Of a DNA stretch of 64,000 bases, positions 1 through 8,943 are shown in pieces. The notes beneath the pieces were generated by a model, which was not told the origin of the DNA, searched no databases, and was given only the letters and a program-made list of their open reading frames with translations. Made by a program: the position numbers and the translations under genes. The number at the start of each line of letters is the position of its first letter. The first letter of the stretch is position 1. Where the stretch lies: NCBI RefSeq assembly GCF_003258355.1, contig NZ_QKPO01000010.1, positions 164,507 through 228,506 on the forward strand, read 5' to 3'. Source of the stretch: Confluentibacter sediminis. GTDB lineage: Bacteria; Bacteroidota; Bacteroidia; Flavobacteriales; Flavobacteriaceae.

Positions 1-2
1 AA

Positions 3-128
3 GACAAAACGGATAATGAGGTTGATGCTATAGCTGGTGCAACGATTACAGGCAATGGTGTAACAGCCATGCTAAAAAGTGATTTAAAGCTATACGAATC
101 TTATTTTAAAAATTTAAAAAACAATTAA
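3..128 (+). CDS. nqrC: Na+-translocating NADH:quinone reductase subunit C (3' end only)
   Basis: The last 41 codons of an open frame that enters from the left edge and stops at 126-128. The peptide contains DAIAGATITG followed by a helical tail ending YFKNLKNN. The AGATxT stretch matches the site near the NqrC C-terminus where ApbE attaches FMN to a threonine. The stop lies three bases before the nqrD start, and nqrDEF follow in the usual order, which fixes the identity. NqrC is a periplasm-facing flavoprotein subunit of the sodium pump. Family consensus is usually SGAT, so the leading Ala is a mild variation. Confidence 0.9.
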   Translation, partial: DKTDNEVDAIAGATITGNGVTAMLKSDLKLYESYFKNLKNN

Positions 129-131
129 TTT

Positions 132-779
132 ATGGGACTTTTATCAAAAAAAGACGGCAAATTAATATTAGATCCACTAACAGATAATAATCCAATTACG
201 ATTCAAGTACTTGGTATTTGTTCAGCGTTAGCGATTACAGCTCAGTTGAAAGCATCTATTGTAATGGCAATTTCTGTAACAGCTGTTGTAGCTATTGGGA
301 ATTTAATCATCTCATTAATGAGAAACATCATTCCTTCTAAAATTAGGATTATTGTCCAATTAGTTGTGGTTGCAGCCTTGGTTATTGTAGTAGATTTGGT
401 TTTAAAAGCGTTTTCTTATGAATTAAGTAAAACATTATCGGTTTTTGTGGGGTTGATTATTACAAACTGTATTATTATGGGGCGTTTTGAGGCGTTTGCA
501 TTAGCAAATGGGCCATGGCGTTCTTTTTTAGATGGAATTGGTAACGGTGCTGGATATGGTTTAATACTTATAATAGTTGGGTTTTTTAGAGAACTTTTAG
601 GCTCAGGAACTTTATTGGGTTTCAAAGTTTTAGGAGATCCTATTGAAAAAACAGGACTTTATGCCATTGGATACGAGAATAATGGATTTATGTTATTGTC
701 GCCCATGGCATTAATTGTTTTAGGAATTATTATTTGGATCCAACGTAGTAGAAATAAAGCTTTAATTGAAGATCATTAA
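132..779 (+). CDS. nqrD: Na+-translocating NADH:quinone reductase subunit D
   Basis: A 215-residue integral membrane protein with about six hydrophobic helices, close to the usual NqrD length. Cys30 (QVLGIC) and Cys113 (IITNC) sit in equivalent positions of the two inverted half-repeats. In the known complex these pair with two NqrE cysteines to hold an intramembrane iron-sulfur centre on the electron path. TNCIIMGRFEAFA is a family signature. The start lies three bases after the nqrC stop, so the genes are transcribed together. Confidence 0.96.
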   Translation: MGLLSKKDGKLILDPLTDNNPITIQVLGICSALAITAQLKASIVMAISVTAVVAIGNLIISLMRNIIPSKIRIIVQLVVVAALVIVVDLVLKAFSYELSKTLSVFVGLIITNCIIMGRFEAFALANGPWRSFLDGIGNGAGYGLILIIVGFFRELLGSGTLLGFKVLGDPIEKTGLYAIGYENNGFMLLSPMALIVLGIIIWIQRSRNKALIEDH

Positions 780-837
780 TTAGTAATTCAGTTGACAGTC
801 GCAGTAAGAGTGACTAAACACTTAATATTAAAAAATT

Positions 838-1557
838 ATGGAATATATCGAATTATTTTTCAAATCAATATTTATAGATAACATGGTTTTTGCCACGTTC
901 TTAGGGATGTGTTCTTTCTTAGCCGTATCTAAAAAAGTAGCTACAGCAGTAGGTTTAGGAGCTGCCGTTATTTTTGTAATGCTTATTACGGTGCCGTTAA
1001 ACTGGTTATTAGATCATTATCTTTTACAACCAGGAGCCTTAGTTTGGTTGGGTCAAGATTATGCCGATTATGATTTAAGTTTTTTATCATTCATCATGTT
1101 TATTGCAACCATTGCGACCATGGTACAATTGGTAGAAATCGTAGTTGAAAAATTTTCACCATCATTATATAATTCACTAGGAATTTTTTTACCGCTTATA
1201 GCTGTTAACTGTGCTATTTTAGGTGGTTCTTTATTCATGCAATCGCGTGAAATACCTACATTAGGACTTGCTACAGTGTATGGAGTTTCTTCAGGTATTG
1301 GTTGGTTTTTGGCTATTCTAGCTATTGCAGCTATCCGGGAAAAAATCAGATATTCTAATGTACCACCAGCTTTAAGAGGTCTTGGTATTACATTTATCAT
1401 TACAGGGTTAATGGCTATTGGGTTTATGAGTTTTGGAGGTATGTTAACTGGAGGAGATGATGCAAAGAAAGAAACCAAAACAGTAAAGGTTGAAGAACCA
1501 GCTAATAAAGACAAAGTAAAAAAGCAGTTAGCTAATAACACTGAAATAATTAAGTAA
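838..1557 (+). CDS. nqrE: Na+-translocating NADH:quinone reductase subunit E
   Basis: A 239-residue membrane subunit homologous to NqrD. Cys25 (FLGMC) and Cys125 (IAVNC) are the likely partners of NqrD Cys30 and Cys113 for the intramembrane iron-sulfur centre. Six helices fill residues 10-205. A charged, lysine/glutamate-rich tail of about 35 residues follows, making the protein longer than the roughly 200-residue proteobacterial NqrE. The stop is separated from the nqrF ATG by a single base, so translation is probably coupled. Confidence 0.95.
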   Translation: MEYIELFFKSIFIDNMVFATFLGMCSFLAVSKKVATAVGLGAAVIFVMLITVPLNWLLDHYLLQPGALVWLGQDYADYDLSFLSFIMFIATIATMVQLVEIVVEKFSPSLYNSLGIFLPLIAVNCAILGGSLFMQSREIPTLGLATVYGVSSGIGWFLAILAIAAIREKIRYSNVPPALRGLGITFIITGLMAIGFMSFGGMLTGGDDAKKETKTVKVEEPANKDKVKKQLANNTEIIK

Positions 1558-1558
1558 T

Positions 1559-2869
1559 ATGACGATTTTAGCAGTAGGCACATTAGGAACAGTTATAGCG
1601 ACGGTAACTGTATTTTTGATAATTACTATATTATTAGTAACCTTATTATTAGTCGTTAAACAAAAATTGTCTCCATCAGGACCCGTAAAAATCACCATTA
1701 ATGGAGAGAGAGAGATTGAAGTAAGTTCTGGAGGTTCATTGCTTTCAACGTTAGGCAATCAAAAAATATTTTTGCCATCAGCTTGTGGTGGTGGTGGAAC
1801 CTGTATTCAATGTGAATGCCATGTGAATTCAGGAGGCGGTGAAGCACTTCCAACAGAAACACCTCATTTCACCCGTAAAGAATTACAACACGGTGCTCGT
1901 TTAGCATGTCAGGTTAAAGTAAAACAGGATATGAATATTACCATTCCAGAAGAGGTGTTTGGTATTAAAAAATGGGAAGCAACCGTGGTGCGTAATTATA
2001 ATGTAGCATCTTTTATTAAGGAATTTGTAGTTGAAATTCCAGAAGATATGGGCTACAAAGCAGGTGGGTATATTCAAATTGAAATTCCACAATGTGAAGT
2101 AAAGTATTCTGATATAGATATTACAGCACATCCTGAAGAGCATGAAACTCCTGATAAATTTCAAGCGGAGTGGGATAAATTTGGTCTATGGTCCTTGGTT
2201 ATGAAAAATAACGAAACTGTTGAAAGAGCCTATTCTATGGCGTCTTATCCAGCAGAAGGACGTGAAATTATGTTAAACGTTCGTATTGCTACACCACCAT
2301 GGGATAGAAATAAGAATGGCTGGATGGATGTCAATCCAGGAATAGCATCCTCATATATTTTCAATCAGAAAAAAGGCGATAAAGTAGTTATTTCTGGGCC
2401 TTACGGGGAGTTCTTTATCAATGATTCTGATTCTGAAATGTTGTATGTTGGTGGTGGTGCTGGTATGGCTCCTATGCGTTCTCACTTATATCACTTATTC
2501 AAAACCTTAAAAACAAATAGAAAAGTAACCTATTGGTATGGTGGACGTTCTAAACGTGAGTTATTTTATTTAGAACATTTTAGAGCATTGGAAAAAGATT
2601 TTCCTAATTTTAAATTCTACTTAGCACTTTCTGAACCTTTACCTGAAGATAACTGGAAAGTAAAAGAAGATATTAATTCGCCTGGAGATGGTTTTGTTGG
2701 ATTTATCCACAATTGTGTGATTGATAATTATCTAAGTAAACACGAAGCACCAGAAGATATTGAATTGTATTTCTGTGGACCACCATTAATGAACAAAGCA
2801 GTTCAAAAAATGGGAGAAGATTTTGGAATCCCAGATGAGCACATCAGATTTGACGATTTTGGAGGATAA
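1559..2869 (+). CDS. nqrF: Na+-translocating NADH:quinone reductase subunit F
   Basis: A 436-residue electron-entry subunit of Nqr. It has one N-terminal helix (about residues 5-33), then a plant-type 2Fe-2S ferredoxin domain with Cys76, Cys82, Cys85 and Cys117 (C-x5-C-x2-C...C). A ferredoxin-reductase-like module follows: RAYSMASYP is the FAD-binding motif and GGGAGMAPMRS the NADH-binding loop. The C-terminus ends FDDFGG, as in other NqrF proteins. It oxidises cytosolic NADH and passes electrons to the iron-sulfur centre and the flavins of NqrC and NqrB. It is the last gene of the operon, with a terminator immediately downstream. Confidence 0.97.
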   Translation: MTILAVGTLGTVIATVTVFLIITILLVTLLLVVKQKLSPSGPVKITINGEREIEVSSGGSLLSTLGNQKIFLPSACGGGGTCIQCECHVNSGGGEALPTETPHFTRKELQHGARLACQVKVKQDMNITIPEEVFGIKKWEATVVRNYNVASFIKEFVVEIPEDMGYKAGGYIQIEIPQCEVKYSDIDITAHPEEHETPDKFQAEWDKFGLWSLVMKNNETVERAYSMASYPAEGREIMLNVRIATPPWDRNKNGWMDVNPGIASSYIFNQKKGDKVVISGPYGEFFINDSDSEMLYVGGGAGMAPMRSHLYHLFKTLKTNRKVTYWYGGRSKRELFYLEHFRALEKDFPNFKFYLALSEPLPEDNWKVKEDINSPGDGFVGFIHNCVIDNYLSKHEAPEDIELYFCGPPLMNKAVQKMGEDFGIPDEHIRFDDFGG

Positions 2870-2890
2870 TCTCTAAACCTATAAAGAATA

Positions 2891-2922
2891 AAAACCCAAC
2901 TTAATTATTAAGCTGGGTTTTT
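2891..2922 (+). terminator. Rho-independent terminator of the nqr operon
   Basis: AAAACCCAACTT pairs with AAGCTGGGTTTT (one G-U wobble) across a short A/T loop, followed by TTTT. It lies 22 bases after the nqrF stop. The A-rich left flank would also let it act on the convergent minus-strand gene ending at 2943. Confidence 0.85.
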
Positions 2923-2942
2923 ACTTTTTATAAGGTGTTAAC

Positions 2943-3401
2943 TTAAATTAAAATTCCTAGTTTATGTTTTGGCTTATCATTTTCATATTCAAATAATTTA
3001 GAATAATCCATAACATTCGGCACATTGTCTATCCCACAAAGAAAAGTTACGACAGCGCATAAGCCATTAAATAAAACGTCCTTATCTGTTGGGTTTTCAG
3101 GATTTTTATTTTTGTGATGAAGTGGCAATCTATACCCACAAGCTTCTAAAAATATAGCTTCAATTTTTAGTAATTCTAAAGGGGAATAACCATTAAATTT
3201 ACGGCCAAGAACTTCATGAACTTTACCAATATAATTTAACTCTATGGAACCATGACTGTCTGTAAGATGCTTCCAATCTTCTCTATTATCTAAAATATTG
3301 CCTACAGCACATTGTTTACAGCATTCAGGGTGTAATGTATTATTATGAAATGCTACATATAGTTTTTGGATGGCTTGTTCTAAACGGACTGGAGTTTTCA
3401 T
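2943..3401 (-). CDS. Conserved hypothetical protein with a CCxxC cluster, next to nqr
   Basis: A 152-residue soluble protein with no signal peptide or membrane helix. The N-terminal half contains HPECCKQCAVGNIL, a cysteine cluster that could bind metal or a cofactor. Further Cys residues lie near the middle (EACGY) and C-terminal third (GLCAVVTFLCG). I recognise it only as the sort of small protein found beside nqr in Flavobacteriaceae and have no function to assign. It converges on nqrF across the terminator, so it is a separate transcript. The link to Nqr is from position only. Confidence 0.7.
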   Translation of the reverse strand: MKTPVRLEQAIQKLYVAFHNNTLHPECCKQCAVGNILDNREDWKHLTDSHGSIELNYIGKVHEVLGRKFNGYSPLELLKIEAIFLEACGYRLPLHHKNKNPENPTDKDVLFNGLCAVVTFLCGIDNVPNVMDYSKLFEYENDKPKHKLGILI

Positions 3402-3465
3402 AATTTGGAAGTTTGTATTTTCTAAATTAGAAAAAAAAAATGATTAATCCAAAAACTATAATTTA

Positions 3466-4905
3466 TTAGAACACCAATGGCACTAAGAATTTAAACACTA
3501 ATACTAATAATAGAACCGAAATTAAATTAAGAACCAACCCTACGCTTGCCATTTGACTCACTTTTATATAACCACTAGCAAAAACGATGGCATTGGGTGG
3601 TGTTGCCATGGGCAGCATAAAAGCACAACTGCTGGCAATGGTTACAGGGATTAATAAATAAAGCAACGGCATATTTAAACCAATAGCTATACCTGCTATT
3701 ACTGGGGCTAATACAGCAGTTAAAGCGACATTACTCATCAATTCGGTCATGAATAACATTAATGTTATAAGTAGTGCAGCCATTAACAGTATACTGATAT
3801 GGCTTTTAGAAATTGATACAGCAATTATTTCTATGATGCCACTTTCAGACATCCCATTTGCCAAAGCCAAACCACCTCCAAATAATATTAAAATGCCCCA
3901 AGATAGTTTTTGTGTATCGTTCCAATGTAAAATAAAATCTCCTTTTTTTAAGTTGAATGGGATCGTGAATAATGCTAGGGCACCAAATATACTTATCATG
4001 GTGTCAGAAAGTCCCAATCCTGGAATCAAAGAATTAATAGGAACCCTAAAAATCCATAAAAAAACCATAATACTAAAGATAACAAGTACTTGTTTTTCTT
4101 TGGGCGATGTGTTTCCCAGTTTTAGTAACTCTTTATTAATAACATCTTTTGATGCATTAAAAACAAGACCTTTATTTGGAAACATCCATTTTACCATGAC
4201 AACATAAATAATAGTAATTAGGATGATTGAAACAGGTAAGCCTACTAGCATCCATTTAAAGAAGGATACTTCAATGTGGTATTGATTTTCCAATAAACCT
4301 ATTAATACAGAATTTGGTGGCGTTCCAATGACGGTTGCAATACCACCTGCATTTGCAGAAAATGCAATGCCTAACATAACGCTAAGCGCAAAATTTTGAT
4401 CCTGCTTTGTAAGTCCATCAGAATCATTCGTTAATAATGATATGACCGAAAGGGCTATGGGCAACATAACGACCGTGCAAGCTGTATTACTAATCCACAT
4501 GCTCATAAATCCAGTAGCCATCATAAAACCAAGAATGACTTTATTTGGTGTTGTTCCCGTTTTTTTTATAATGGTTAAGGCGATGCGTCTATGTAAATTC
4601 ACTTTTTCGATGGCTAAAGCAAGTACAAAACCTCCAAAAAACAAGAAGACAATTGGGCTACCATAATTAGCACCAACCGCATCCATATTCATAACTTTAA
4701 ATAATGGAAATAGTAATAAGGGCAACAAAGATGTTACAGAAATAGAAACCGCCTCTGTAATCCACCAAATAACCATCCATATCCCAATGGAAATGACAGT
4801 ATCTGCTTTTTCAGAAAGCATTTCAAAAGGTAAACATTGAAAAAGAATAAATAAAAGAGGTCCTAAGAAAAGGCTTATTTTTTTGGAAGCAGGATGTTTT
4901 GGCAT
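3466..4905 (-). CDS. SLC13/DASS-family sodium-coupled anion symporter
   Basis: A 479-residue polytopic membrane protein of the divalent anion:sodium symporter family. The first signature SNTACTVVMLPIAL and its inverted-repeat counterpart MSNVALTAVLAPV are present, with the C-terminal hallmark FMLPMATPPNAIVFASG. These SNT-type loops bind sodium and the substrate carboxylate in the family. It probably imports dicarboxylates such as succinate or malate; sulfate cannot be excluded. It is transcribed alone. A sodium-driven carrier fits a cell running a sodium-pumping Nqr. No truncation seen. Confidence 0.88.
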   Translation of the reverse strand: MPKHPASKKISLFLGPLLFILFQCLPFEMLSEKADTVISIGIWMVIWWITEAVSISVTSLLPLLLFPLFKVMNMDAVGANYGSPIVFLFFGGFVLALAIEKVNLHRRIALTIIKKTGTTPNKVILGFMMATGFMSMWISNTACTVVMLPIALSVISLLTNDSDGLTKQDQNFALSVMLGIAFSANAGGIATVIGTPPNSVLIGLLENQYHIEVSFFKWMLVGLPVSIILITIIYVVMVKWMFPNKGLVFNASKDVINKELLKLGNTSPKEKQVLVIFSIMVFLWIFRVPINSLIPGLGLSDTMISIFGALALFTIPFNLKKGDFILHWNDTQKLSWGILILFGGGLALANGMSESGIIEIIAVSISKSHISILLMAALLITLMLFMTELMSNVALTAVLAPVIAGIAIGLNMPLLYLLIPVTIASSCAFMLPMATPPNAIVFASGYIKVSQMASVGLVLNLISVLLLVLVFKFLVPLVF

Positions 4906-4994
4906 GTACTTATTAAGTTATTTAACGATTTTAAAGTTAAACATTTTTAACATTATTAAGTAAGTCGAACCAATTTTGTTAGATATGTAATTTT

Positions 4995-7900
4995 TCAAAA
5001 TTTGATATTTTTAATTTTGAATACATAAATCAAAACAAGAATCAGTATTATTCCAGAGATTATGATATATGTTAAAGTGTAAGAAGAATCTGTGAATACA
5101 ATAGGATTTGTATTTCCAATAAGCACTAAGCCAGCCCAATATTGTGGTGACACAGTTCTGTCTTGTGCTTCTAAGATATATTGTAATTTGGCCTCTTTCA
5201 GCGCTTTGTCCTTGGGTAATCCTTTTTTAATGTTCTCATAAAACAGCTCTATAAGTTTTGCACTCGATTTTTCATCAATTTTCCATAAGCTTGTTAAAAT
5301 ACTTTCGCTGCCAGCATAATTAAATGCATGGGCTAGAGATATCATGCCTTCTCCTGCTTGATAGGTTGGTTTCCCCGTTTCACAGGCTGTTAAAATAGCC
5401 AAGTTAGAGTTTAGGTTTTCATTATATATTTCAAAAGTATATAGTGAATTATCTTTGGTTGAACTGTCTTTTGCGAAAATTAGGCGTGATAATTCTGGAG
5501 TAATATTATTAGATTCAGCATGTGTACCAATATGTATAATTTTATGTTCTTTGGCCTCTTTTTCAAAAATTTGTTTTGAGGCTTTTTCATTGATAAATGA
5601 TGAACCATTAAAAAGTTTTGAATATTTTTTTGCCAAATCTACGCTAAATGGTTGTGGCAAAAGATTGAGATAGGTTTTATCAACGGAAAGCGAGTCTGTA
5701 AAAGCAATCTTATAATCTTTTTTCATTTTGTCGTTAAACTCTGGTGCAAAAGCAATGAAATCGCTTTTAAAATGGATGTTATTCTTATTGTTATCTATTA
5801 GAAATAAACTGTAGTTGTATGCTATATTATATTTTGCAAGAAGGCTATTTGTGGCAAGCTCTTTAAATGATTTTATTTTTTTTGGTGTTAAGCTTTCAAA
5901 ACTTAAATTGAATAATTCTCTATCTGGAATGATAATAACATTTTCCGTAGCTATTTCACTTTCAAAAGGTTTCCAAAGATTTGTGTATAATTGATAGAGT
6001 CCTAATGAAGTATCCTCTAAACCCAAACGGTTATCTCCTAATTGGTTGATATAATTTAAAATATTTTTAGAGTCTAGTTTATATATGTTTTTTTTACTTT
6101 TTGAACTAATAAAAGCATACAAACCATCGTCTATATATAAATATCTTACAACAGAAGTTTTGCTGGGTATTTTATTGTACATGTTTTTTAAAGGCTGCTC
6201 AATGGTAGCATAACGCATTTTGTAATACTTAGGATAATTGTTTTTTAGTGTGTCTAAAAAGGTATTCCAAGCTTTGTTGTTTGCTATGATCAATTCAATA
6301 TTATCTTCTTCGTTTAACGCATTTTTTAACTGGTTTTCTCTATTGGTTATTTCCGTTGGGATGTTTGAAAAAGAAATGGGTTTTGAATTTAGGCGAGCTC
6401 TAATTCTGTTATAAAGTGCAGACTCGTGAAGGCTAATTGTTTTTTCGAGATAACTAGGGTTTTTGGTTTTATTGTAGAGTTCTAGGTTTATTTTTTTTGC
6501 AAATTCAAAAATTTGATTGTTGTTTTCAATAAGTGTGTTGATGTCTTTTACAGAAGATAAAGACGTTTTTCTCTGTTCAATGGCACGTATGGCTTTATTG
6601 ATGTTAGGTAGCAGGCTTTTTAAAAAAGTACTATCTTTTGTTTTTTGATTGTAGTATTTGGCTTTGGCGTTTACAATATATATATCGGCTTTATTATCAT
6701 CAAAGTAAATTTTATTTAGCCCATTTATAGTATCATTTTCAAAATAAAGATTTAAACATTTATTGCTCCACTCAAGGCTTTCTTCATACCGTTTTAAGTT
6801 TAGAAAAACGTTGGAGTAAGTGAGCATGATAGCTTTTGTTAGGAAGCTTTTCTCTCCTTCAGTTTTTGAAAAATATTCATAAGGGGCTTCAATGGTACTA
6901 ATGGCTTTATTTGCTTCATCAGCTTTAGAATAAGCGATGGCCAAATTCATATCAGAATAAAGGCTGTTAACATCGAAAGCATTTGGATTAGATTTTTTAT
7001 AGTTTTCATGACTTTTTTCCCAATAGCTAATAGCTTCTTTTTGTTTGTTCAGGTTATAGTAAACATTAGCATAATTGTCAAATAAAAAAGCGTTTAGCTG
7101 ATAGTTTTCTCCCTCAATACCTTCTAAACTTTTTTTCGCTTTGTCTAAGTAAAAAAGTGCGTTGTCAAATTCTTTTTTTTCGGCCTTAACCTGCGCAACA
7201 CCTAGAGCTGCTATGAAATATTCTTGTGTATTTTCAGGAAAGTTTTTGGAGGCATAATCTAGGGCCATATTTGTAATAACATCCGATTTTTTAAAGTCTC
7301 CTAAATCGAAGTAAATCCCATTTAAGGTGGAATATCCTATTAGGAAATTTCGTTTCACACGAGCTGTTAATGGATGGTTTTTTTCTTTATCTAGAAATGC
7401 TTTGTTGAATTTTATAGAGGCTTCTAAAAGCGTTTTAGCTTCTTGAAGCTTTGCCTGATTTACTTTTATTAAAGCCAAATTGCCTTTTAGTATGGCAGGT
7501 AGGTACATTTTGTTTTCAGCATTATCATCTAAAGAAGGAATATTTTTCAAGGCTTTTTCAAAATAGTAAACAGCACTGTCTTGTTTAGAATGATAATACA
7601 TTAAAGAGCCCAGCAGGTTATATACTCTAGCCGATATTTTAAATGAGGTTTTTGGGTTGTTTTTTAATATGTTTTTGGCTTTTCTTATATGGTTATCCAG
7701 GACGTCAATTTGTCCCATTTTCATACCATAATCGGCTATATAATACTCACTTTCTAATTTTAAGGTTTCATCATTTAATTTGTAGGCAAGTGTTTTTGCT
7801 AATGAGGCATGTTTTAGAGCTTCTGGGAGATTGCCTAAATCTAAACATAGTTTTGAGTATTCTATATTGGCAAGATAACGAGTTTTAGAAATGGGATTAG

Positions 7901-8201
7901 AATTTTCAACAAAAGTCAGCAAATCTCTACTAGTAGTTTTCGCCTTTTCTAGATCATTCTTAAGAATGAATGTTTTTCCTAAAGGATATATGTAGAAGGG
8001 TAAGCTATCAAAATTTTTATTCTTTTTTAATTGATTGATGGCTGTGTTAATAGCACCTAAAGCTTTGCTAGTAGAATCTTTTGCTATTAGATTATTAATG
8101 GCATCTATGGAGAATTGTTTTTCTGTTTGGGCAGTTGTTTTTAGGGAGCAAAATAAAAGGATGCTAATAATACAATTGTAAAACAACTGGGATCTGAGCA
8201 T
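4995..8201 (-). CDS. Secreted, C-terminally anchored TPR-CHAT protein (putative caspase-like peptidase)
   Basis: A 1068-residue protein. Residues 1-25 form a signal peptide ending LKTTAQ. Residues about 30-600 are TPR-like helical repeats. The C-terminal CHAT domain (about 700-1035) has the expected catalytic pair, His894 (HIGTHAE) and Cys940 (LTACETG). A single helix near 1040-1060 and a basic KIKNIKF tail end the protein, so by the usual rules the TPR and CHAT parts lie outside the cytoplasm, anchored in the inner membrane. It is the last gene of an operon with a sigma factor and anti-sigma-like protein, 12 bases after the latter. The CHAT family includes cysteine peptidases such as separase relatives. 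The substrate is unknown; cleavage of the anti-sigma protein is my inference. Confidence 0.85.
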   Translation of the reverse strand: MLRSQLFYNCIISILLFCSLKTTAQTEKQFSIDAINNLIAKDSTSKALGAINTAINQLKKNKNFDSLPFYIYPLGKTFILKNDLEKAKTTSRDLLTFVENSNPISKTRYLANIEYSKLCLDLGNLPEALKHASLAKTLAYKLNDETLKLESEYYIADYGMKMGQIDVLDNHIRKAKNILKNNPKTSFKISARVYNLLGSLMYYHSKQDSAVYYFEKALKNIPSLDDNAENKMYLPAILKGNLALIKVNQAKLQEAKTLLEASIKFNKAFLDKEKNHPLTARVKRNFLIGYSTLNGIYFDLGDFKKSDVITNMALDYASKNFPENTQEYFIAALGVAQVKAEKKEFDNALFYLDKAKKSLEGIEGENYQLNAFLFDNYANVYYNLNKQKEAISYWEKSHENYKKSNPNAFDVNSLYSDMNLAIAYSKADEANKAISTIEAPYEYFSKTEGEKSFLTKAIMLTYSNVFLNLKRYEESLEWSNKCLNLYFENDTINGLNKIYFDDNKADIYIVNAKAKYYNQKTKDSTFLKSLLPNINKAIRAIEQRKTSLSSVKDINTLIENNNQIFEFAKKINLELYNKTKNPSYLEKTISLHESALYNRIRARLNSKPISFSNIPTEITNRENQLKNALNEEDNIELIIANNKAWNTFLDTLKNNYPKYYKMRYATIEQPLKNMYNKIPSKTSVVRYLYIDDGLYAFISSKSKKNIYKLDSKNILNYINQLGDNRLGLEDTSLGLYQLYTNLWKPFESEIATENVIIIPDRELFNLSFESLTPKKIKSFKELATNSLLAKYNIAYNYSLFLIDNNKNNIHFKSDFIAFAPEFNDKMKKDYKIAFTDSLSVDKTYLNLLPQPFSVDLAKKYSKLFNGSSFINEKASKQIFEKEAKEHKIIHIGTHAESNNITPELSRLIFAKDSSTKDNSLYTFEIYNENLNSNLAILTACETGKPTYQAGEGMISLAHAFNYAGSESILTSLWKIDEKSSAKLIELFYENIKKGLPKDKALKEAKLQYILEAQDRTVSPQYWAGLVLIGNTNPIVFTDSSYTLTYIIISGIILILVLIYVFKIKNIKF

Positions 8202-8213
8202 TTTATCAAAGTA

Positions 8214-8936
8214 TTAATTTTTTAATTCATTTAACAACTTTTGGCTTTGCTCTGTATTACTTAAACCAAGGTTTTCTTTTGCTAATTCTATTTGCCCTTC
8301 TTTTAAATAGGCCAATCCTAAATAATAATAGGCTTCACTTAAAAAGGGAAAGGGCTTTTTGGTTTCTGTTACTTTTTGTAAAAAAGGCTTAGCTGCTTCT
8401 ATTTTGTCATGGCTCATATAGGCAAGACCCAAAAAGTAATTTATAGTATCGTTGGTTGCTTGTTTTTGGTATAACACTTGCCATTTTTGTATGGCCTTAT
8501 CGTAATCACCATGTTTGTAGTTTACCATAGCATCGTAAAATTCAAAGTCATCACTATTGCTCATGGTTGTTGGTAAACCAGGGTCAGGGGTGAAATATTT
8601 TGCGTATAGTTTTTGGTTTGATGAACCACTAAAAAACCAAAAACATCCAAAAGCAATAATTATAGCGGCTGCTACAGCTATTTTTAGGGGTTGTAAAAAG
8701 CGAATTTTATTTTTCTCAAGTGGTATTTCTTTATGAAAATCATCTAGCTGTTCTTTTAATGCTTGGGTTTCAATGCCTAAAAGCATGGTTTTTATATCTT
8801 CAACCTGTTCTTTAAATTCAGGGCTATCTTGAAGTTTTTTTTCAAAAATAATACGGTCATCACGGTCCATAGAATTGTTATAGTAACATTCTATAGTTTC
8901 TAGTAATTCTTGTGATATGTTGCTTTTTTCTTTCAA
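8214..8936 (-). CDS. Membrane anti-sigma-like protein with extracytoplasmic TPRs
   Basis: A 240-residue protein. Residues 1-75 are a charged helical segment resembling the N-terminal half of an anti-sigma protein but without a zinc-binding HxxxCxxC motif. One transmembrane helix spans about 81-103 (PLKIAVAAAIIIAFGCFWFF). Residues 130-235 hold about three TPRs (YKHGDYDKAIQKW, FLGLAYMSHDKIEAA, YYLGLAYLKEGQIELAKENL). It lies seven bases after the ECF sigma gene. The layout, cytoplasmic sigma-binding end plus external TPR sensor, is typical of Bacteroidota anti-sigma partners. Anti-sigma function is inferred from neighbourhood and topology. Confidence 0.75.
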   Translation of the reverse strand: MKEKSNISQELLETIECYYNNSMDRDDRIIFEKKLQDSPEFKEQVEDIKTMLLGIETQALKEQLDDFHKEIPLEKNKIRFLQPLKIAVAAAIIIAFGCFWFFSGSSNQKLYAKYFTPDPGLPTTMSNSDDFEFYDAMVNYKHGDYDKAIQKWQVLYQKQATNDTINYFLGLAYMSHDKIEAAKPFLQKVTETKKPFPFLSEAYYYLGLAYLKEGQIELAKENLGLSNTEQSQKLLNELKN

Positions 8937-8943
8937 TTTCTAA

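Noticed and set aside
1068..1583. Long open frame antisense to nqrE
   Set aside because: It lies entirely opposite a clear membrane-protein gene and its peptide has no recognisable family or signal; a compositional shadow.
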